A stretch of 64,000 bases of DNA from Leishmania mexicana MHOM/GT/2001/U1103 (taxonomy: Eukaryota; Euglenozoa; Kinetoplastea; Trypanosomatida; Trypanosomatidae). Under the pieces are notes generated by a model that did not search any database, was not told where the DNA came from, and was given only the letters and a program-made list of their open reading frames with translations. This document shows positions 30,474 through 41,855 of this stretch, one piece after another. The number at the start of each line of letters is the position of its first letter. The stretch's first letter is position 1. Both the position numbers and the translations under genes were made by a program. The stretch spans positions 248,001-312,000 of the forward strand of contig NC_018314.1 in NCBI RefSeq assembly GCF_000234665.1. Reading direction: 5' to 3'.

Positions 30474-31228
30474 GTGTACCGCGAGAAGACCAGGAGCTGA
30501 GTTGCCCAGAGGAGGCGGGGGTGGGGGGAGGGGATTTCCGCACCTCCAAAGAAAGGAAGAGAGACACACACAGACACAAGGAGGAGGAGGAGGAGCAGAG
30601 GCTGGGAGAAGGGGCGGAGGCGGAGTCCACTTGTGTGCCGGTCACTCGCGTGGGCTGCTGTTCTCGTCCGAAAACTGAAACAGGGAGGGGGGAGGGATGG
30701 GAGAGATGGGAAAGAGGGGAGAGGGAGAGGGGGGGGAGCGAGGTGCTCAAGCAGGAGAGCCCCTCCTTTAAAACCGCTACTGTCAGACACAAGCGGGCAA
30801 AGGGGAAGAGGGAGGGAGGGAGGGGAGGGGTGGCGAGGCAGCGGCGGTTTGCTTGACTACCGTCTCGGCAACGCCACAGGGCACGCATACGTGCGCGGCC
30901 CGCAATGGATCCTCGCCACCACGGCAAGTACCCCTTCTCTCCCGCTGCTTCTTCGATGCGTGCGCGTGTCCTTCAGGTCTCTTGCTCTCTTCCAGTAGCA
31001 CAGGAGACGTCAAGTACGCGGCATCGCCCCTCTCCCTGCTCATCCGGTTCCACGACGACAACACAGCCAGCGCACCAGGCTGTGTGCGTGCATGCGTGCT
31101 TCAAAAGCTCGTGGGCCGCAGAAGACTCTCTTTCTCCCTCTAGCCCAACCGCGTAGGAGAAGTTGCGCGGAGCCACGCACGCACATGTACGGGCGTACCA
31201 ATCAACGACGCAGGCCTGGGGAGGACTA
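30474..31228. other. intergenic region with strong polypyrimidine tracts on the coding strand
   Basis: About 750 bases without a gene. Plus-strand purine-rich blocks at 30513-30534, 30543-30596, 30682-30742 and 30802-30831 are candidate trans-splicing signals for the CCCH gene. Confidence 0.55.
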
Positions 31229-32803
31229 CTATGGCGGCAGCAGCTTGAATTTATCGATGGCCCATTCCCGATACATCGCCATCTCACACGCCGGAAGGGC
31301 GAGGTAGTGGTCTACCATGTCGTAGCTGATGGTCGCCGCGATCTTGTCGAAGTCAACGCGCCCCTCCCGCCCTTCCTGACACTCGATGGTGTCGTCGTCG
31401 AGTGTGTCGCTGCGATGGGAGCGATAGTGCGGGTTTCTGCGGCATTGACGCAGGTAAAGAACGTAGCCCAACAGCTCCGCCATGGCCCAAAGAGGTCGCT
31501 CGGGCACTTTAGCCGACGTGTGCTCGCCTTCAGCGCCACCTTCATCGTTCTGAGAGAGCTCGCGCGCAAACCCCTTGAATGCCAACTCCCGCAGCGGCGG
31601 AGTGCGATGCTGCCAATGGTGCGCCGTCGCCCCGTCCGTGTCTCGCGCTTCGCTCGGGAGTACCTCACGCAGCTCGTCGCCTACAAAGCACACGGTATGG
31701 TAGTGATGTCCCGGGAACAGCTGTACTTCTCCCGTCTCCGGTGAGGGCAGCATCAGCACGCAGCCGTCGCGCGTGGCTGCCTGCTTGCGTTTTTCCTGTA
31801 AGAGCGCCAGTAACTCGCGACGGGTCTCTTTCATTTCGTGCGTGATGGCTTTGCGTTGGCGCGACAGCTCCGACAGGAGGTGGGTCGTGGAGTCACCACC
31901 CTCCGTTGCACCGGAAGGAGCACGAGGAGCGGAGTCGCCAGTGTGCCTGTCGGGGTCACCTCCACGGTCGCCCACCCCGGATACTGGAACGCTCAGCTCT
32001 TTGTTCTGCCGGCGCGCCCGAGTGCGTCGCATGGACCACAGATTTTTTGTCCGAAGGAGGTCTGCGCGTGCCGCGACTAACTGCAAGGCACGTGACTGCA
32101 GCTCTTGTCGACGCTGACGGCGTAGACGGCGCTGCCGCAGCGCACCGGTGCAGTCGAGCAGCAGCACTGGTCGATTACCGTAGCAGTGCAACGGGGGAGA
32201 GGCAGCACCTTCAGCGGCGACAACACAGTCGCCGACGTCGCAGGCACCGGTAGCGCTCCGACCGTCTTCCGCGACTGCCTTCGGGGCGCGTGGGGCAAAC
32301 AGAGCACGAGGCATGAGAAATGGATGCTCGGCAGGGACGATCATGCGCTTGTGATTGAGCATCACGACGAAGTCACGGCGACCGCTGGAGCTGACCTGTG
32401 CGGGCTTCTCGGACAGGGATGGCGGAAGCAACGCCGAGGCGGACGTCGGCTGAGCAGAGAGGGTCGACAAGAGGCGGGGAGGACGACCACCAACTGGGTT
32501 CGCCTCGCTGACGGTGGGGATATCGATACTGCTGTCTGCCATATCTTCCGTGTGCGGCCGTCGTCTGTGCGGCTCATCGGAGCGGTGGGCATCCTTGGAG
32601 CTCTGCCCTAGCCTGCCTCTTTCGGTATCCTGGACTTGCGTTGCATCGTCGGATGCGGCGCGTGACCGCGTCGTCAGCTCCGACATGCCATCGCCCCGCC
32701 GCGCCCGCTTCCGATTCGATGAGTGCGTCAACGAGGTAGCGTTGGTGCCCGTGCCGCTGTGCCGCGACGGAGGTGTCCCGGAGGAGGGGTAGGAGGTGTG
32801 CAT
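31229..32803 (-). CDS. conserved-looking hypothetical protein with Arg-rich coiled coil
   Basis: A 524-residue protein from the ATG at 32801-32803; a later Met at residue 40 is an alternative. I do not recognise a family. The N-terminal ~130 residues are disordered and rich in Ser, Arg and Pro. A central Arg-rich helical part (LRQRRLRRQRRQELQSRALQ) is followed by a predicted coiled coil (HLLSELSRQRKAITHEMKE and onward). The C-terminal ~100 residues look like a folded domain (LWAMAELLGYVLYLRQCRR; then FDKIAATISYDMVDHYLALP). No transmembrane or targeting segment is seen. Purine runs at 32805-32823 and 32880-32901 could provide the splice tract. The function is unknown. Confidence 0.65.
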   Translation of the reverse strand: MHTSYPSSGTPPSRHSGTGTNATSLTHSSNRKRARRGDGMSELTTRSRAASDDATQVQDTERGRLGQSSKDAHRSDEPHRRRPHTEDMADSSIDIPTVSEANPVGGRPPRLLSTLSAQPTSASALLPPSLSEKPAQVSSSGRRDFVVMLNHKRMIVPAEHPFLMPRALFAPRAPKAVAEDGRSATGACDVGDCVVAAEGAASPPLHCYGNRPVLLLDCTGALRQRRLRRQRRQELQSRALQLVAARADLLRTKNLWSMRRTRARRQNKELSVPVSGVGDRGGDPDRHTGDSAPRAPSGATEGGDSTTHLLSELSRQRKAITHEMKETRRELLALLQEKRKQAATRDGCVLMLPSPETGEVQLFPGHHYHTVCFVGDELREVLPSEARDTDGATAHHWQHRTPPLRELAFKGFARELSQNDEGGAEGEHTSAKVPERPLWAMAELLGYVLYLRQCRRNPHYRSHRSDTLDDDTIECQEGREGRVDFDKIAATISYDMVDHYLALPACEMAMYREWAIDKFKLLPP

Positions 32804-33856
32804 GCAGAGAGGGAGAGAGAGATAAACCAAGAGGAATTACTGGTGGGGTCTGCGAAAGGCCGCGAGGGGAGACGGAGGCGAGAGAGAGGGGGGGGGGAGG
32901 GGTGCGTGCGCAGAAGACAAGGAGTGGAACGGCGGGTGTTCTTCGATGCAGTCGTGAAAGGCTGGGCAGGCGACATCAGCCACGGCACGCGTAGCGCTAC
33001 AGGTGAGCGTGTCTATGTGAGGGGAGGGACGGGTGGGGGTGGGCCATTGGTCGATGGGAAAACGAAAGCGGGGGGGGGGCGCACTGGCAACGCGGGTAGC
33101 GGCGTCTTTTTTGGTATCTTGCGCGAGCGTATTTCGCTTTTCTTCATCGATGGGCTGGCCTGAATGCCAAACCCCTTTTAGGGTGGTGGAAGAGTTGGGG
33201 ACTGGGGGAAGGGGGAGGTGGAGGGGCATGCACGCGTGTACCTGTTGTGCGGGCGTCGACGTGTGCGGCGGTGCAGGGGGACCCAAACCTGAAGCCATAA
33301 GAGGGTGGGTGGGTGGGGGGAGGCGACAGGGAGGGAAGGATGGGTGCACAGGTTCACATGCAGACGCACGCACACAGACGGACCCAGACGGGCACGCGGG
33401 GAGTTTAGGAAGGAAAATAAAGGACGTACATCTAGGCGCAGTCGACAGCGGCAATCAAAGACCAGTACACGTCTATACAAAACGCACGCACGCACGCACG
33501 GACGGGACATGGGGGGGCGGGGAGGATGGAGCACACACACCCACACACACACCACACCCACACAGACACATACCGAGAAGAAGAAAAGGACAGAAGCCTG
33601 CAAGGAAATTCAGAGCCGCCATCGCTGCACAACACAACAGAGATCCTTGGACAGACATGCAGTGCGTGATGGTGGTGATGATGGGGGAGGAGGGGGGAGG
33701 GACGGTGATGGGTAACACCGCGATGCCAACCACGTGGCAGCGTAGACAGGGACCACAAGAAGAAAAACAGCGCATAGATGGACACTCTTTCGCCGTCACC
33801 CGGTCGCACCGGGATGCGCCTCACCACCTCAACCGAGGGCGAACCCATTTCCTTGC
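32804..33856. other. 1-kb intergenic region
   Basis: No supported gene. It contains G/A-rich tracts at 32863-32901 and about 33301-33341, a G run at 33070-33079, GCAC and CA repeats near 33483-33500 and 33533-33569, and GGTGATGATGG-type repeats near 33670-33715. Confidence 0.55.
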
Positions 33857-36800
33857 TCACTCCACCTCCCTTCTCACTGCGGTGGGAGAGCCCTCAGGCC
33901 GGTGGGGAGAGGACGGGCTTCCCTGTCCGGGCTCCACATTGACGTCACGTCGCTCGCTGCAGCCTCGCCGCTGCACTGGCTTGCCGTAAGAGGCAAAGAC
34001 GCACGGCGGGGCCATTGCTCCGCTCTCTGCCGCTTGTGGTGACGTCGACGACGGTGCGTCACCTGGATCGCGGTGCGTCTCTGCCGCTGCCGCCGATGTC
34101 GATGATGCCGAAGTGCGCATCTGCATCAATGCCAGCAGCTCCGGTGGGAGAGATGGTCGTTGGGCGGGTGAATGCACAAGAGAAGACGTGGAAGGTGGCG
34201 CGATGGTAGAGGTAGGCGGTCCCGTCCTTCGCGGCGGCGAGGCGATGAACGTGGCTAGGGGGAGTGGGGCCGTGGCAGAGGAAGAGGGGGACACCAGCGG
34301 CTCGATGGGGGCGGTGGGGAAGACGGGACTAGCGAACAAGCGCAGCTCGTCGGCAAGAGTCGGCTGCGGCGCCGTAGAAGAGGTCCGGGGCTGGACCGGC
34401 TGGAGCTGTAGCATAAGCGACGCTGAGGCGCGAGAGCGGCCGCTGCTGGTGATGTGAAGGCTCTCCCTGCTCCTCCTCATGCTGCTGTCACTGCTCGTCC
34501 GACGCTGACGGCCGCTGTTGAGAGGAGACGGAGAGGGAGCGTCAATGCGTCCGCCCAATGGCGTGGCAGCGCCCAGCGCGTACTCCAGCCCTGCCCCCAC
34601 GGTGGGCGTCGCAAGGACGGAAGGTGATGAGCGCAGTGTGGAGAAGGACAAGGCGCGATTCGCACGGCGGCGGCCGCCAATGTCGCGAAGGCTGCCCCTG
34701 CCGCTGCCGCTGCCGAGACTGCGGCTCCGACGAGAGGATCCACGCACGTGCTGCGCCCGCTGCTCAGCGGCACTGGCGATCGAGGTGGAGGGGAGAGACC
34801 GGGTTCTGAAGGCGTCTCGCGTCTCGCCGTGTCGCAGTGGGGCCTGGTTGAACTCGGTGGACGGCAGCGATAGCCGTCCGCTCGGCGTACGGGGCGCAAA
34901 GGGCGAGAGCGACAGGGGTGACGACGCCGGGAACGCCCACGACTGTCGCGGCGAGGGGGCGCGCTGCTCCGACGATAGAGGGATCCAGTGGGGACTGGTT
35001 TCCGCTGCTTCCTCGACACCGTCGCCGCGACGGGGCGCATCGCCAGGCGAGAACGCATAGGGCGGCGGAGGCACGCGGTGCTGTCGCTGCTGACGTTGAT
35101 GGGAGAGGGCAAGCGCAGTGGGGGTAGAATACCCCGTTGGCCAACGCTCGACACTGCCGGTGTTGCTGTTGGCGACGGAGACGGGGGCGATGGCACTCCC
35201 GAACGTTAACCGCTGCGGCGCTACTCCTAAGGCCTCGCTGAAGCGACTGCCACTGCTGTCGGTGCGACTTATGCCGCGGACGCTGACGGATGGGGAGTGT
35301 ATGCCCACGGACGAGTGTGACTGTCGCCGCCGCCGCCGTTTCTGCTGCTGCTTCCGCGGTGCCCAAGAGCGTCGCCGTGCCACCGCGCTGCCGTAGACCG
35401 CGCTGCTTGCCGCGTGCACGCCTCGTCCCTCGTCGTCTTCGCTACAACCGTCACCACCGCTCGTACGGATGCCGCCTCCACTCCCCGGAGAGGCCGCTGC
35501 TCCCGCCAGGAAAAAGCTGAGCGAGCCGGTGGAGCGCCGCGAAGGGGATGAGGGTGGGGAGGGCGGGGGCTGCCGGGAAGAGCGCGCCAGTTCGCATACC
35601 TTGGGTGTCAGCGCCCCCGTCGTCGAGCCGCCTCGCGCGTGCGTGAGGCGTGTCGTGCGAGCCAAGAGCTGAATGTCCTCCTCCTGCGAGAGCGACAGCC
35701 AGTTCGCACCGCTCGGCGCCGCTGTCGAGGTGCTGCCCCTCCAGGCGGGATGCACCTGCAGGAAGGAGCCGGAGCCGCGAAAGGGCGACGGATGCAAGGG
35801 TGAGGCCGCCGCCAGGGCGGCTTCTGCGACCGCCGCCCTTGACGGGGTCACCATCAAGGTGGCAGACGCCCGCACTGCTGCAGGGGAGGCACAGACACCA
35901 GATAGACGCGTTGGTGTCATGCTGCTACTGCCGCGCGAGTGTACATCATCGCCGCCTTGCCCCCCTTCGCGGACAAGATGCTGAGGCTCGTGACCTTTAC
36001 CAGGGCTGTGGCGGACGCCGCCGTTGTCGCACTTTCTCTTAGTCTGGTCGCACGGCGTCATGAGCCGCGCCGGCGCAGTGGGCGCTGGCGTGGGGAAGCG
36101 GCCGTATGGGTTCTGGTCGGCGGTCCCCATCTTGATCTCGTCTTCGACGTCATCGCTGTCTTCTCTCATCGCGCGCGGACTCGTCCGCCCCCCAGTCGAC
36201 ATTGTGGAGGGAATCTGTGGATGGCGATGAAAGTTCCGCCTGCTGCTGTGATTGCTGGTCCCCTTCTCCTGCGAGCACGGCGTCGCCGTGGACCACGTGG
36301 ACGCCTGCAGCAGCGACTGCAAACGTGTCTGCGTCGGAGTGGAGAAGATGGAGAGTATAGAGGACTGCTCGGAGGATTCCTCCGGAGTGGCGGTGACGGC
36401 CGTTGCTGTAGTGCCATGGTGGGTGTGCTCACTTCCGTTGGCTCTACCCCACGCAACGGTGCTCGCCATTGAGGCGTGTAGGCGCCGCTCGTCTGCGGAT
36501 AGTGCGAGGCGGCCGGCGACTCGGTGCGGCGTGCAGGTGGAGGGCCCCGTTGTGGTCATGCTGGCGGCAGTCCCGCACCTGCCACGCGTCACGTCGAGCG
36601 GCGAAAGTGGCGACCTCGACAGGTTGCTGTCGGACACCACCTCGTCTTCCATGTCCATCAAATAACGAATGGCAGTCCGGATTTGCGAGGGCGGGCTGGA
36701 GGATGTCGACGCGGCACTTCTGCAAAGAGAGCTGCCGGCGCCATCGTCAGCGAGAACGGTCCATGACTGATGCCGACGGTTGTGGGGGTCGCACATGTAG

Positions 36801-39733
36801 CGGTCCTGAGCACCTACACGCGCCGTGGCCGTGCGGTGCGCCTTCTGCGCCGCGACGACGGCAGCGCCGTCGGCCCCGTTATCCGGCGAGAAGGAGAGAC
36901 GGAGCATATCGGAGAGGTAGACCATCGGGGACGTCGTGGCGGCCACCGCCGGGGTGTTGGCGGAGTCACCGGCTTCGCCGACCTCCTCACATGCCGCGTC
37001 CACGTCGATGTCGCCAGCCTTCGTGACGGTGCGAAAGTGCCACGGAGCGGGTGACGAGGACGAGGACGAGGACAAGGACGCGGCGCGAGACAAGGGCAGC
37101 AGTTGGGGATCACGACGGCTGCGCACGCAATCGTCGTCACATCCGCCCGCTGAGGCCGACGGCTTAAAAATCTCGCCATGTGGCTCCGCTGCGCCTGGGG
37201 TACCACTGCTGCGGTGACTGCCGCTCTCTTTGCCGGTACCGTCACTCGTGCCAGGGCTGGTGCGCCGCACAAACGGTATCTCCTCATCGACCGCCCCAGC
37301 GTCCTCCTCGAACACATCGCCCCGGTGCGCTTCTGATGTGCTTCTCTCGAAGTCGACATCATCGCGACTACTGCGCTCAGAGGCCGCCGTCCGCCCGGTT
37401 GCGCTCGCTGAAGGGCAGGGGCTGCAGCGGGACTCCAGCTTCCACGCACGATGGCCAACCGTGCCGGCCACCACTGCGGCAATCACGGCCTCTGGGTACG
37501 TTGCAGCGCCTGCGGGACTGTTGCAGGCGCTCACTCTGTTTCGGGGATGCGCAGACGCAGAGACTCCTCGACTGCTGTCGCCCAGGCACATTATTCCCTC
37601 TGCCCAGCACACCTCTTCGCTGGGCACCCGGCTTGATGGGACGACGTCTGTGAGTGCTGCGGTGGGCAGTGAAGGGCGACGCAAGTGATCCACCGGAATC
37701 GGTGACGGGAGAACTCCACAAGACGATGTCACCATGGTGTCGTCGACGTCGACAACACCCGCGGTAGCGAAGGAAAGGGGAACATGCAGAGAGGCGCTGC
37801 GCTCATCGCGATCGACGCGTATGGACGGCGATAGGAGCATCTGCGCCGCACGTGTGCTGACCGACGTCGCGTGTGGTGCTGCAGATCGCGACGCAACCAC
37901 AGAGGATGCCGGCGTGGAGGACGGCGCACCAGTAGTGCGCTGCGGTGCGGACGCTGTGTGGTGAGGATGCGCATCTTCTCCAACGGCTGCTGCTGGAGAC
38001 GGCGACAGCTGCTGATCATCGCTGTGGGCCTGCGGTGCAGCGTCCGGTTGTGGACACCGCCTTTGCGCAGCTTGTCCTCTCTGCCACCACAATGGGAGAT
38101 CGTGTTGCTGCGGTGACGGTGAGGTGCTCCCACGCCTGGGCGTTTGCGTCCAGGCGAGAGGCAAACCCCGAGCGACGACGACAGAGTCCGCGCGAATCTC
38201 GTCCGCGTCATGTGCGCCGGTTCCACGGAACACGTACGGCGCAGCAGGAGCAGCAGCAGCTCGCCCTCGTCGTGGTCCCTCGCTCGCTGACCGATGAGCG
38301 TCTGGTGCGTCCGGGGAGAGAAGCATGTGCTCTGCCGTGGGTTGCTGTGGCCCTCTTGCGTCACCCATGCCGTCGTCAAAATCGAACGTGAGCAGCTCGA
38401 GCTGGCACTGCCACTCCAGAGTGCGTTGAAGCTGCTGCTGGTGCTGCTGCAGTCGTTCTCGTGTACCCACCTCGCCGTGGGCGCCAGCGCCGACTTCGTC
38501 GACCACCGCATTGGCATTGCCGCCACTCACGCGTTGACGTGGGTGCCGCGAAAGAAGCCAGCGTGACTGCTGCAAGTTTTCCATGGCTGCCTCAGCTGGT
38601 GCGTCATCTCTACCGGCAAGGAAAGGCGAGTCGCGACCCATGAGGATGTAGTGGCGGTCAGTGTCGCTGGGAAGCGCGGTCGCCTCCGCCGTCTCCGTGG
38701 AAATCGCTCGAGTGACAGAAGGGCGTAGGGAGCTGACGGCGAGAGAGACGGCTGACGCGGTGTCGCGCGGCATCGAGGTGGACGCTGATGAAGCGATGGC
38801 GGGTGAGAAGGAGAGGGCCGCGGAGGAGGGCGGGAGGGAGGACAGGAGACGCGCCAACGGCTGCGGCGCAGCCTCCTCCGTCTGCCGCGTGGGGAGGGGT
38901 GTGGTGGTGCTGCCGGTGTTCGAGGGCGTTCCACCGTGTAAATCAGGGAGAGGCAGGGGCTGCGTGCTGCCACTGCGGCCGACGCGGTACTGCATGCGCT
39001 GCGGATCTGGCCGTGGCCGTCGCTGATGGTGATGGTGCGGTTGGCCGGTGCCCAGGGGTTGATGGGGCTGTTGCTGCTGCTGCGGCTGCTGACGGTGGTG
39101 ATGGTGATGAACAGGCCCTACAGGGCTCGACAGCGCCGCAGTTGACATCGGCGTGGGCGCCACCGACTCCGGTACGGGACGCTCCACCGCAGCGAGCCTG
39201 CCCTCCGAGGAGTCTGAGGGAAGAGCGGTTGAGTGGCCCGCAGACGTCGCGAAGCGTACCACGTGACGCCCAGGAATGTCGAGTTCCGCGTTCTGAGAGG
39301 CGTACGGTGCTGCTGACGACGGTGGTGTGCGAGCCGTCATCCAGCCACCAGCGGCAGCTGAAGGGGAAGCCTCATGTAGCCGTTTTGTCCGTGGAGATCC
39401 GGAGGCAAGTAGCGGCACCGGACGCGATGCATGAAGGCAGGTAATCTTTTCCCTCTGCCGGCGATGCAGCGTCACGAAGAGAGCAGTGTAGTCGAGCGGG
39501 CAGCTGCCGGGGTGCGGGGTGGGCAGAAAGGTGCGTGTGTGACCGGTGCACACGACCTCGAACTGAGGAGGCGGTGGCGGCTCGATGCCATCCATCGCCA
39601 CAACCCCAACTTCCACACGCTCATAACGCGGACCCACCACGCAGACATGCGGCCCCAGGGTCTGCACGGCGCGTGTTGGGGCTACCCAGGCGTGCGTGAA
39701 GACATCGGGAGGTAGATAGTCTAGCGGATTCAT
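33857..39733 (-). CDS. very large, mostly disordered Ser/Pro/Arg-rich protein
   Basis: A 1958-residue protein; the first true ATG is at 39731-39733 (MNPLDYLPPDVF). No known domain is recognised. The first ~100 residues look folded and lack low complexity, with LGPHVCVVGPRYERVEVGVV and PLDYTALFVTLHRRQREKI, and may be the functional module. The remainder is rich in Ser, Pro, Arg, Thr and His, with His/Gln clusters around 210-250, short Ser runs and numerous SP/TP and RxxS sites, as in heavily phosphorylated scaffold or cytoskeletal proteins. The open frame stays open for nearly 5.9 kb in GC-rich DNA, and the folded-looking start supports a real gene. Function and location are unknown. Confidence 0.7.
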   Translation of the reverse strand: MNPLDYLPPDVFTHAWVAPTRAVQTLGPHVCVVGPRYERVEVGVVAMDGIEPPPPPQFEVVCTGHTRTFLPTPHPGSCPLDYTALFVTLHRRQREKITCLHASRPVPLLASGSPRTKRLHEASPSAAAGGWMTARTPPSSAAPYASQNAELDIPGRHVVRFATSAGHSTALPSDSSEGRLAAVERPVPESVAPTPMSTAALSSPVGPVHHHHHRQQPQQQQQPHQPLGTGQPHHHHQRRPRPDPQRMQYRVGRSGSTQPLPLPDLHGGTPSNTGSTTTPLPTRQTEEAAPQPLARLLSSLPPSSAALSFSPAIASSASTSMPRDTASAVSLAVSSLRPSVTRAISTETAEATALPSDTDRHYILMGRDSPFLAGRDDAPAEAAMENLQQSRWLLSRHPRQRVSGGNANAVVDEVGAGAHGEVGTRERLQQHQQQLQRTLEWQCQLELLTFDFDDGMGDARGPQQPTAEHMLLSPDAPDAHRSASEGPRRGRAAAAPAAPYVFRGTGAHDADEIRADSVVVARGLPLAWTQTPRRGSTSPSPQQHDLPLWWQRGQAAQRRCPQPDAAPQAHSDDQQLSPSPAAAVGEDAHPHHTASAPQRTTGAPSSTPASSVVASRSAAPHATSVSTRAAQMLLSPSIRVDRDERSASLHVPLSFATAGVVDVDDTMVTSSCGVLPSPIPVDHLRRPSLPTAALTDVVPSSRVPSEEVCWAEGIMCLGDSSRGVSASAHPRNRVSACNSPAGAATYPEAVIAAVVAGTVGHRAWKLESRCSPCPSASATGRTAASERSSRDDVDFERSTSEAHRGDVFEEDAGAVDEEIPFVRRTSPGTSDGTGKESGSHRSSGTPGAAEPHGEIFKPSASAGGCDDDCVRSRRDPQLLPLSRAASLSSSSSSSPAPWHFRTVTKAGDIDVDAACEEVGEAGDSANTPAVAATTSPMVYLSDMLRLSFSPDNGADGAAVVAAQKAHRTATARVGAQDRYMCDPHNRRHQSWTVLADDGAGSSLCRSAASTSSSPPSQIRTAIRYLMDMEDEVVSDSNLSRSPLSPLDVTRGRCGTAASMTTTGPSTCTPHRVAGRLALSADERRLHASMASTVAWGRANGSEHTHHGTTATAVTATPEESSEQSSILSIFSTPTQTRLQSLLQASTWSTATPCSQEKGTSNHSSRRNFHRHPQIPSTMSTGGRTSPRAMREDSDDVEDEIKMGTADQNPYGRFPTPAPTAPARLMTPCDQTKRKCDNGGVRHSPGKGHEPQHLVREGGQGGDDVHSRGSSSMTPTRLSGVCASPAAVRASATLMVTPSRAAVAEAALAAASPLHPSPFRGSGSFLQVHPAWRGSTSTAAPSGANWLSLSQEEDIQLLARTTRLTHARGGSTTGALTPKVCELARSSRQPPPSPPSSPSRRSTGSLSFFLAGAAASPGSGGGIRTSGGDGCSEDDEGRGVHAASSAVYGSAVARRRSWAPRKQQQKRRRRRQSHSSVGIHSPSVSVRGISRTDSSGSRFSEALGVAPQRLTFGSAIAPVSVANSNTGSVERWPTGYSTPTALALSHQRQQRQHRVPPPPYAFSPGDAPRRGDGVEEAAETSPHWIPLSSEQRAPSPRQSWAFPASSPLSLSPFAPRTPSGRLSLPSTEFNQAPLRHGETRDAFRTRSLPSTSIASAAEQRAQHVRGSSRRSRSLGSGSGRGSLRDIGGRRRANRALSFSTLRSSPSVLATPTVGAGLEYALGAATPLGGRIDAPSPSPLNSGRQRRTSSDSSMRRSRESLHITSSGRSRASASLMLQLQPVQPRTSSTAPQPTLADELRLFASPVFPTAPIEPLVSPSSSATAPLPLATFIASPPRRTGPPTSTIAPPSTSSLVHSPAQRPSLPPELLALMQMRTSASSTSAAAAETHRDPGDAPSSTSPQAAESGAMAPPCVFASYGKPVQRRGCSERRDVNVEPGQGSPSSPHRPEGSPTAVRREVE

Positions 39734-41855
39734 CAAGGGAGGTGAGAAACACAGCGGGCAAGCGGACTCACGTCAGGGTGGGGAGGGACGATCAGGTGCG
39801 CACCGGATATGGTGATATCTCCTCCCTCGACTCCCTTTTTCGATAGATGGGGATGACGCGGGGGGGGGGGTATTCGCTCCCCCGCATACGATGAAGGGAG
39901 GTTGGTGATGGGTGCCGTCGCACCGAGAGGGTTCAAGATGCACCGACTAAAATCGAGGAGAAGGGAGCATGCGAGTAGCGATGTGCGGCGGACCTGGCAC
40001 GTACGGCTCCCAACACACACACACACACCTGGAGCCAGAGGGGCGAAAGGGGGTAGACGCTTTTCACGCCGCGAGCCGTGACCTTGATCGATTCTTGCCA
40101 CCGCGCGCGCGCTCTCTCTGCACCTCAGTCTTGCCTGTGCCCCAAGGACAGGTCGGCCGCTCGCGGAACGGGACACGGAGGACACGTGAAAGACAGGAGC
40201 AGAAGGTAAGGAGGTGGCACAAACGACGGTGATGGAGTAAGTTGCGCGTGTGCCGGAGGGAGATGGGGGAGGGGGATGGGGGCCTTGAGAAGGACAAGAC
40301 AGCGAAACACGTAAGGGGCAACCAAAATGATGAACGCTCCTACACGAAGAAAATCAGGCGAGAGGGCGGTGATGACCAATAGGTCGTGATGTAGGGTCTA
40401 GGGTGTACGAGAAGCGAAAGCGCAACACACAAGGGGGAGGGAGAGCGAGAGCGATAAAACGGCGCGGGTGAGCCTAAGCCGACACAACGGGAAAAATGAT
40501 GACGACAGCGGGGGACAAAGGACAAGGCTGTTGCGCGCTTGTGTGTGCGTTGCGCCTCCAGTAACAGTGAAGGGGGAGGGGGAGGGGGGAGACTGGAGAA
40601 GGCCAACGCCGTGCAGGGGAAGCTGATCGTCGGCGCAGCCCCGTGCTCCTGTGCGGGTCGTGTCGTTGTGAGGATCTGTGTATCTGACGGCAACCGCTCN
40701 NNNNNNNNNNNNNNNNNNNNNNNNNNNNNNNNNNNNNNNNNNNNNNNNNNNNNNNNNNNNNNNNNNNNNNNNNNNNNNNNNNNNNNNNNNNNNNNNNNNG
40801 AGTGGGTGCGGTTATCATGCGTGCCGGAGCGTGTGTGTCTCGCTTCCGCGAGAGCCGCGCAGTCTCACATGGTGCCACTGACGCAAGCCAAAAAAAACCC
40901 GTACAAGGGAGAAGGGCAAACCGAGAAGAAGGGTGGGGTGGGGGGGGCGAGTCGATGTGTGCAGAGGCTGTGGTGCGTCGATGCACGCGCCACAGAGATA
41001 CAGACGCGGGCTACGAGAGATACTCGCTGAAAGACGTACACATACACATACACATACACATGCACATGCACACAAACCACACTCGCCACCCCCTCCCCCT
41101 CCTCCTTCTCCCCTTCCTCGCTCGGTCGCTGCAACGTGACCGACTTTGGCCTTTTAGTTTAACACGAACGTGCATCAAAGAAACGATTGAAACAGGTGGC
41201 AACAGCGAGGGCGGCGAGGCGGACACGACGTCCCCCCTCCCCCTCCCTCCACCTGGTCTGCCACGAGAGACGAGGAAACACGAGAGAGAGAGTGAGGCAC
41301 CCGCCACCCGTACGCGAATCGAAACACAGACAGACGCACTGGCAACGCCGCCGCTGCGACGGTGCGTAAGCACATACACATGTGTGTGTGTGTGCGCCAG
41401 GGGTCACGCCACCGCTGGCGGCACCACGAAGATAAGTCGGGATCAGAGCAGGCGAACAGATGCTCAAGAACACATGCACATGGGTAGGCGCATGCGTGCA
41501 CGATGGAGAAGTTCGAAAACACGAAAGACGCAGGCAATAATGTAAGGAGATTGCACCCACCACCGTCTTCCTCGGTTCAGGGCATGGGGGCGGAGGGATG
41601 AGGTGGGGTGGGGGAGAAGGAAGTGGGTGAGGTGAGGCAGGGTGAGGGGTGGGGGACGGCGCCGCACTCCGCCCCCTCCTCCTCCTCCTCCTTTGTGGTT
41701 GAACAGCCGCCCATCATGCTTGACGCTGCGTGGGACACCACGACGCCACCCACCCCACCCCCTCTCTGCCTATCACGCATCCTTGGCGCGGTTTGCCCTC
41801 AGCTGTGTCGCGCTCGCGCTCTCTCTCGCGCTCGCTCGCTCTGTCTCGTTAACCT
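39734..41855. other. 2.1-kb intergenic region interrupted by an assembly gap
   Basis: No supported gene. It includes a G run at 39868-39878, CA runs at about 40013-40027, 41039-41075 and 41381-41393, purine-rich blocks around 40258-40282 and 40569-40592, the 100-base N gap at 40700-40799, and C/T-rich blocks near 41089-41118 and 41670-41695. Confidence 0.55.
40700..40799. other. assembly gap (100 N)
   Basis: Exactly 100 N, a conventional length for a gap of unknown size. It is in non-coding DNA, so no called gene is affected, but a small gene could be hidden if the real gap is larger. Confidence 0.95.

Noticed and set aside
29136..30500. 454-codon plus-strand frame across the CCCH gene
   Set aside because: It is antisense to the zinc-finger gene, which has a complete CCCH motif and a proper start; the plus frame is a shadow.
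34477..38973. several 150-260-codon frames antisense or shifted within the 1958-residue gene
   Set aside because: They are shadows of the GC-rich, Ser/Arg-rich main frame; the main frame has the longest continuity and a folded N-terminus.
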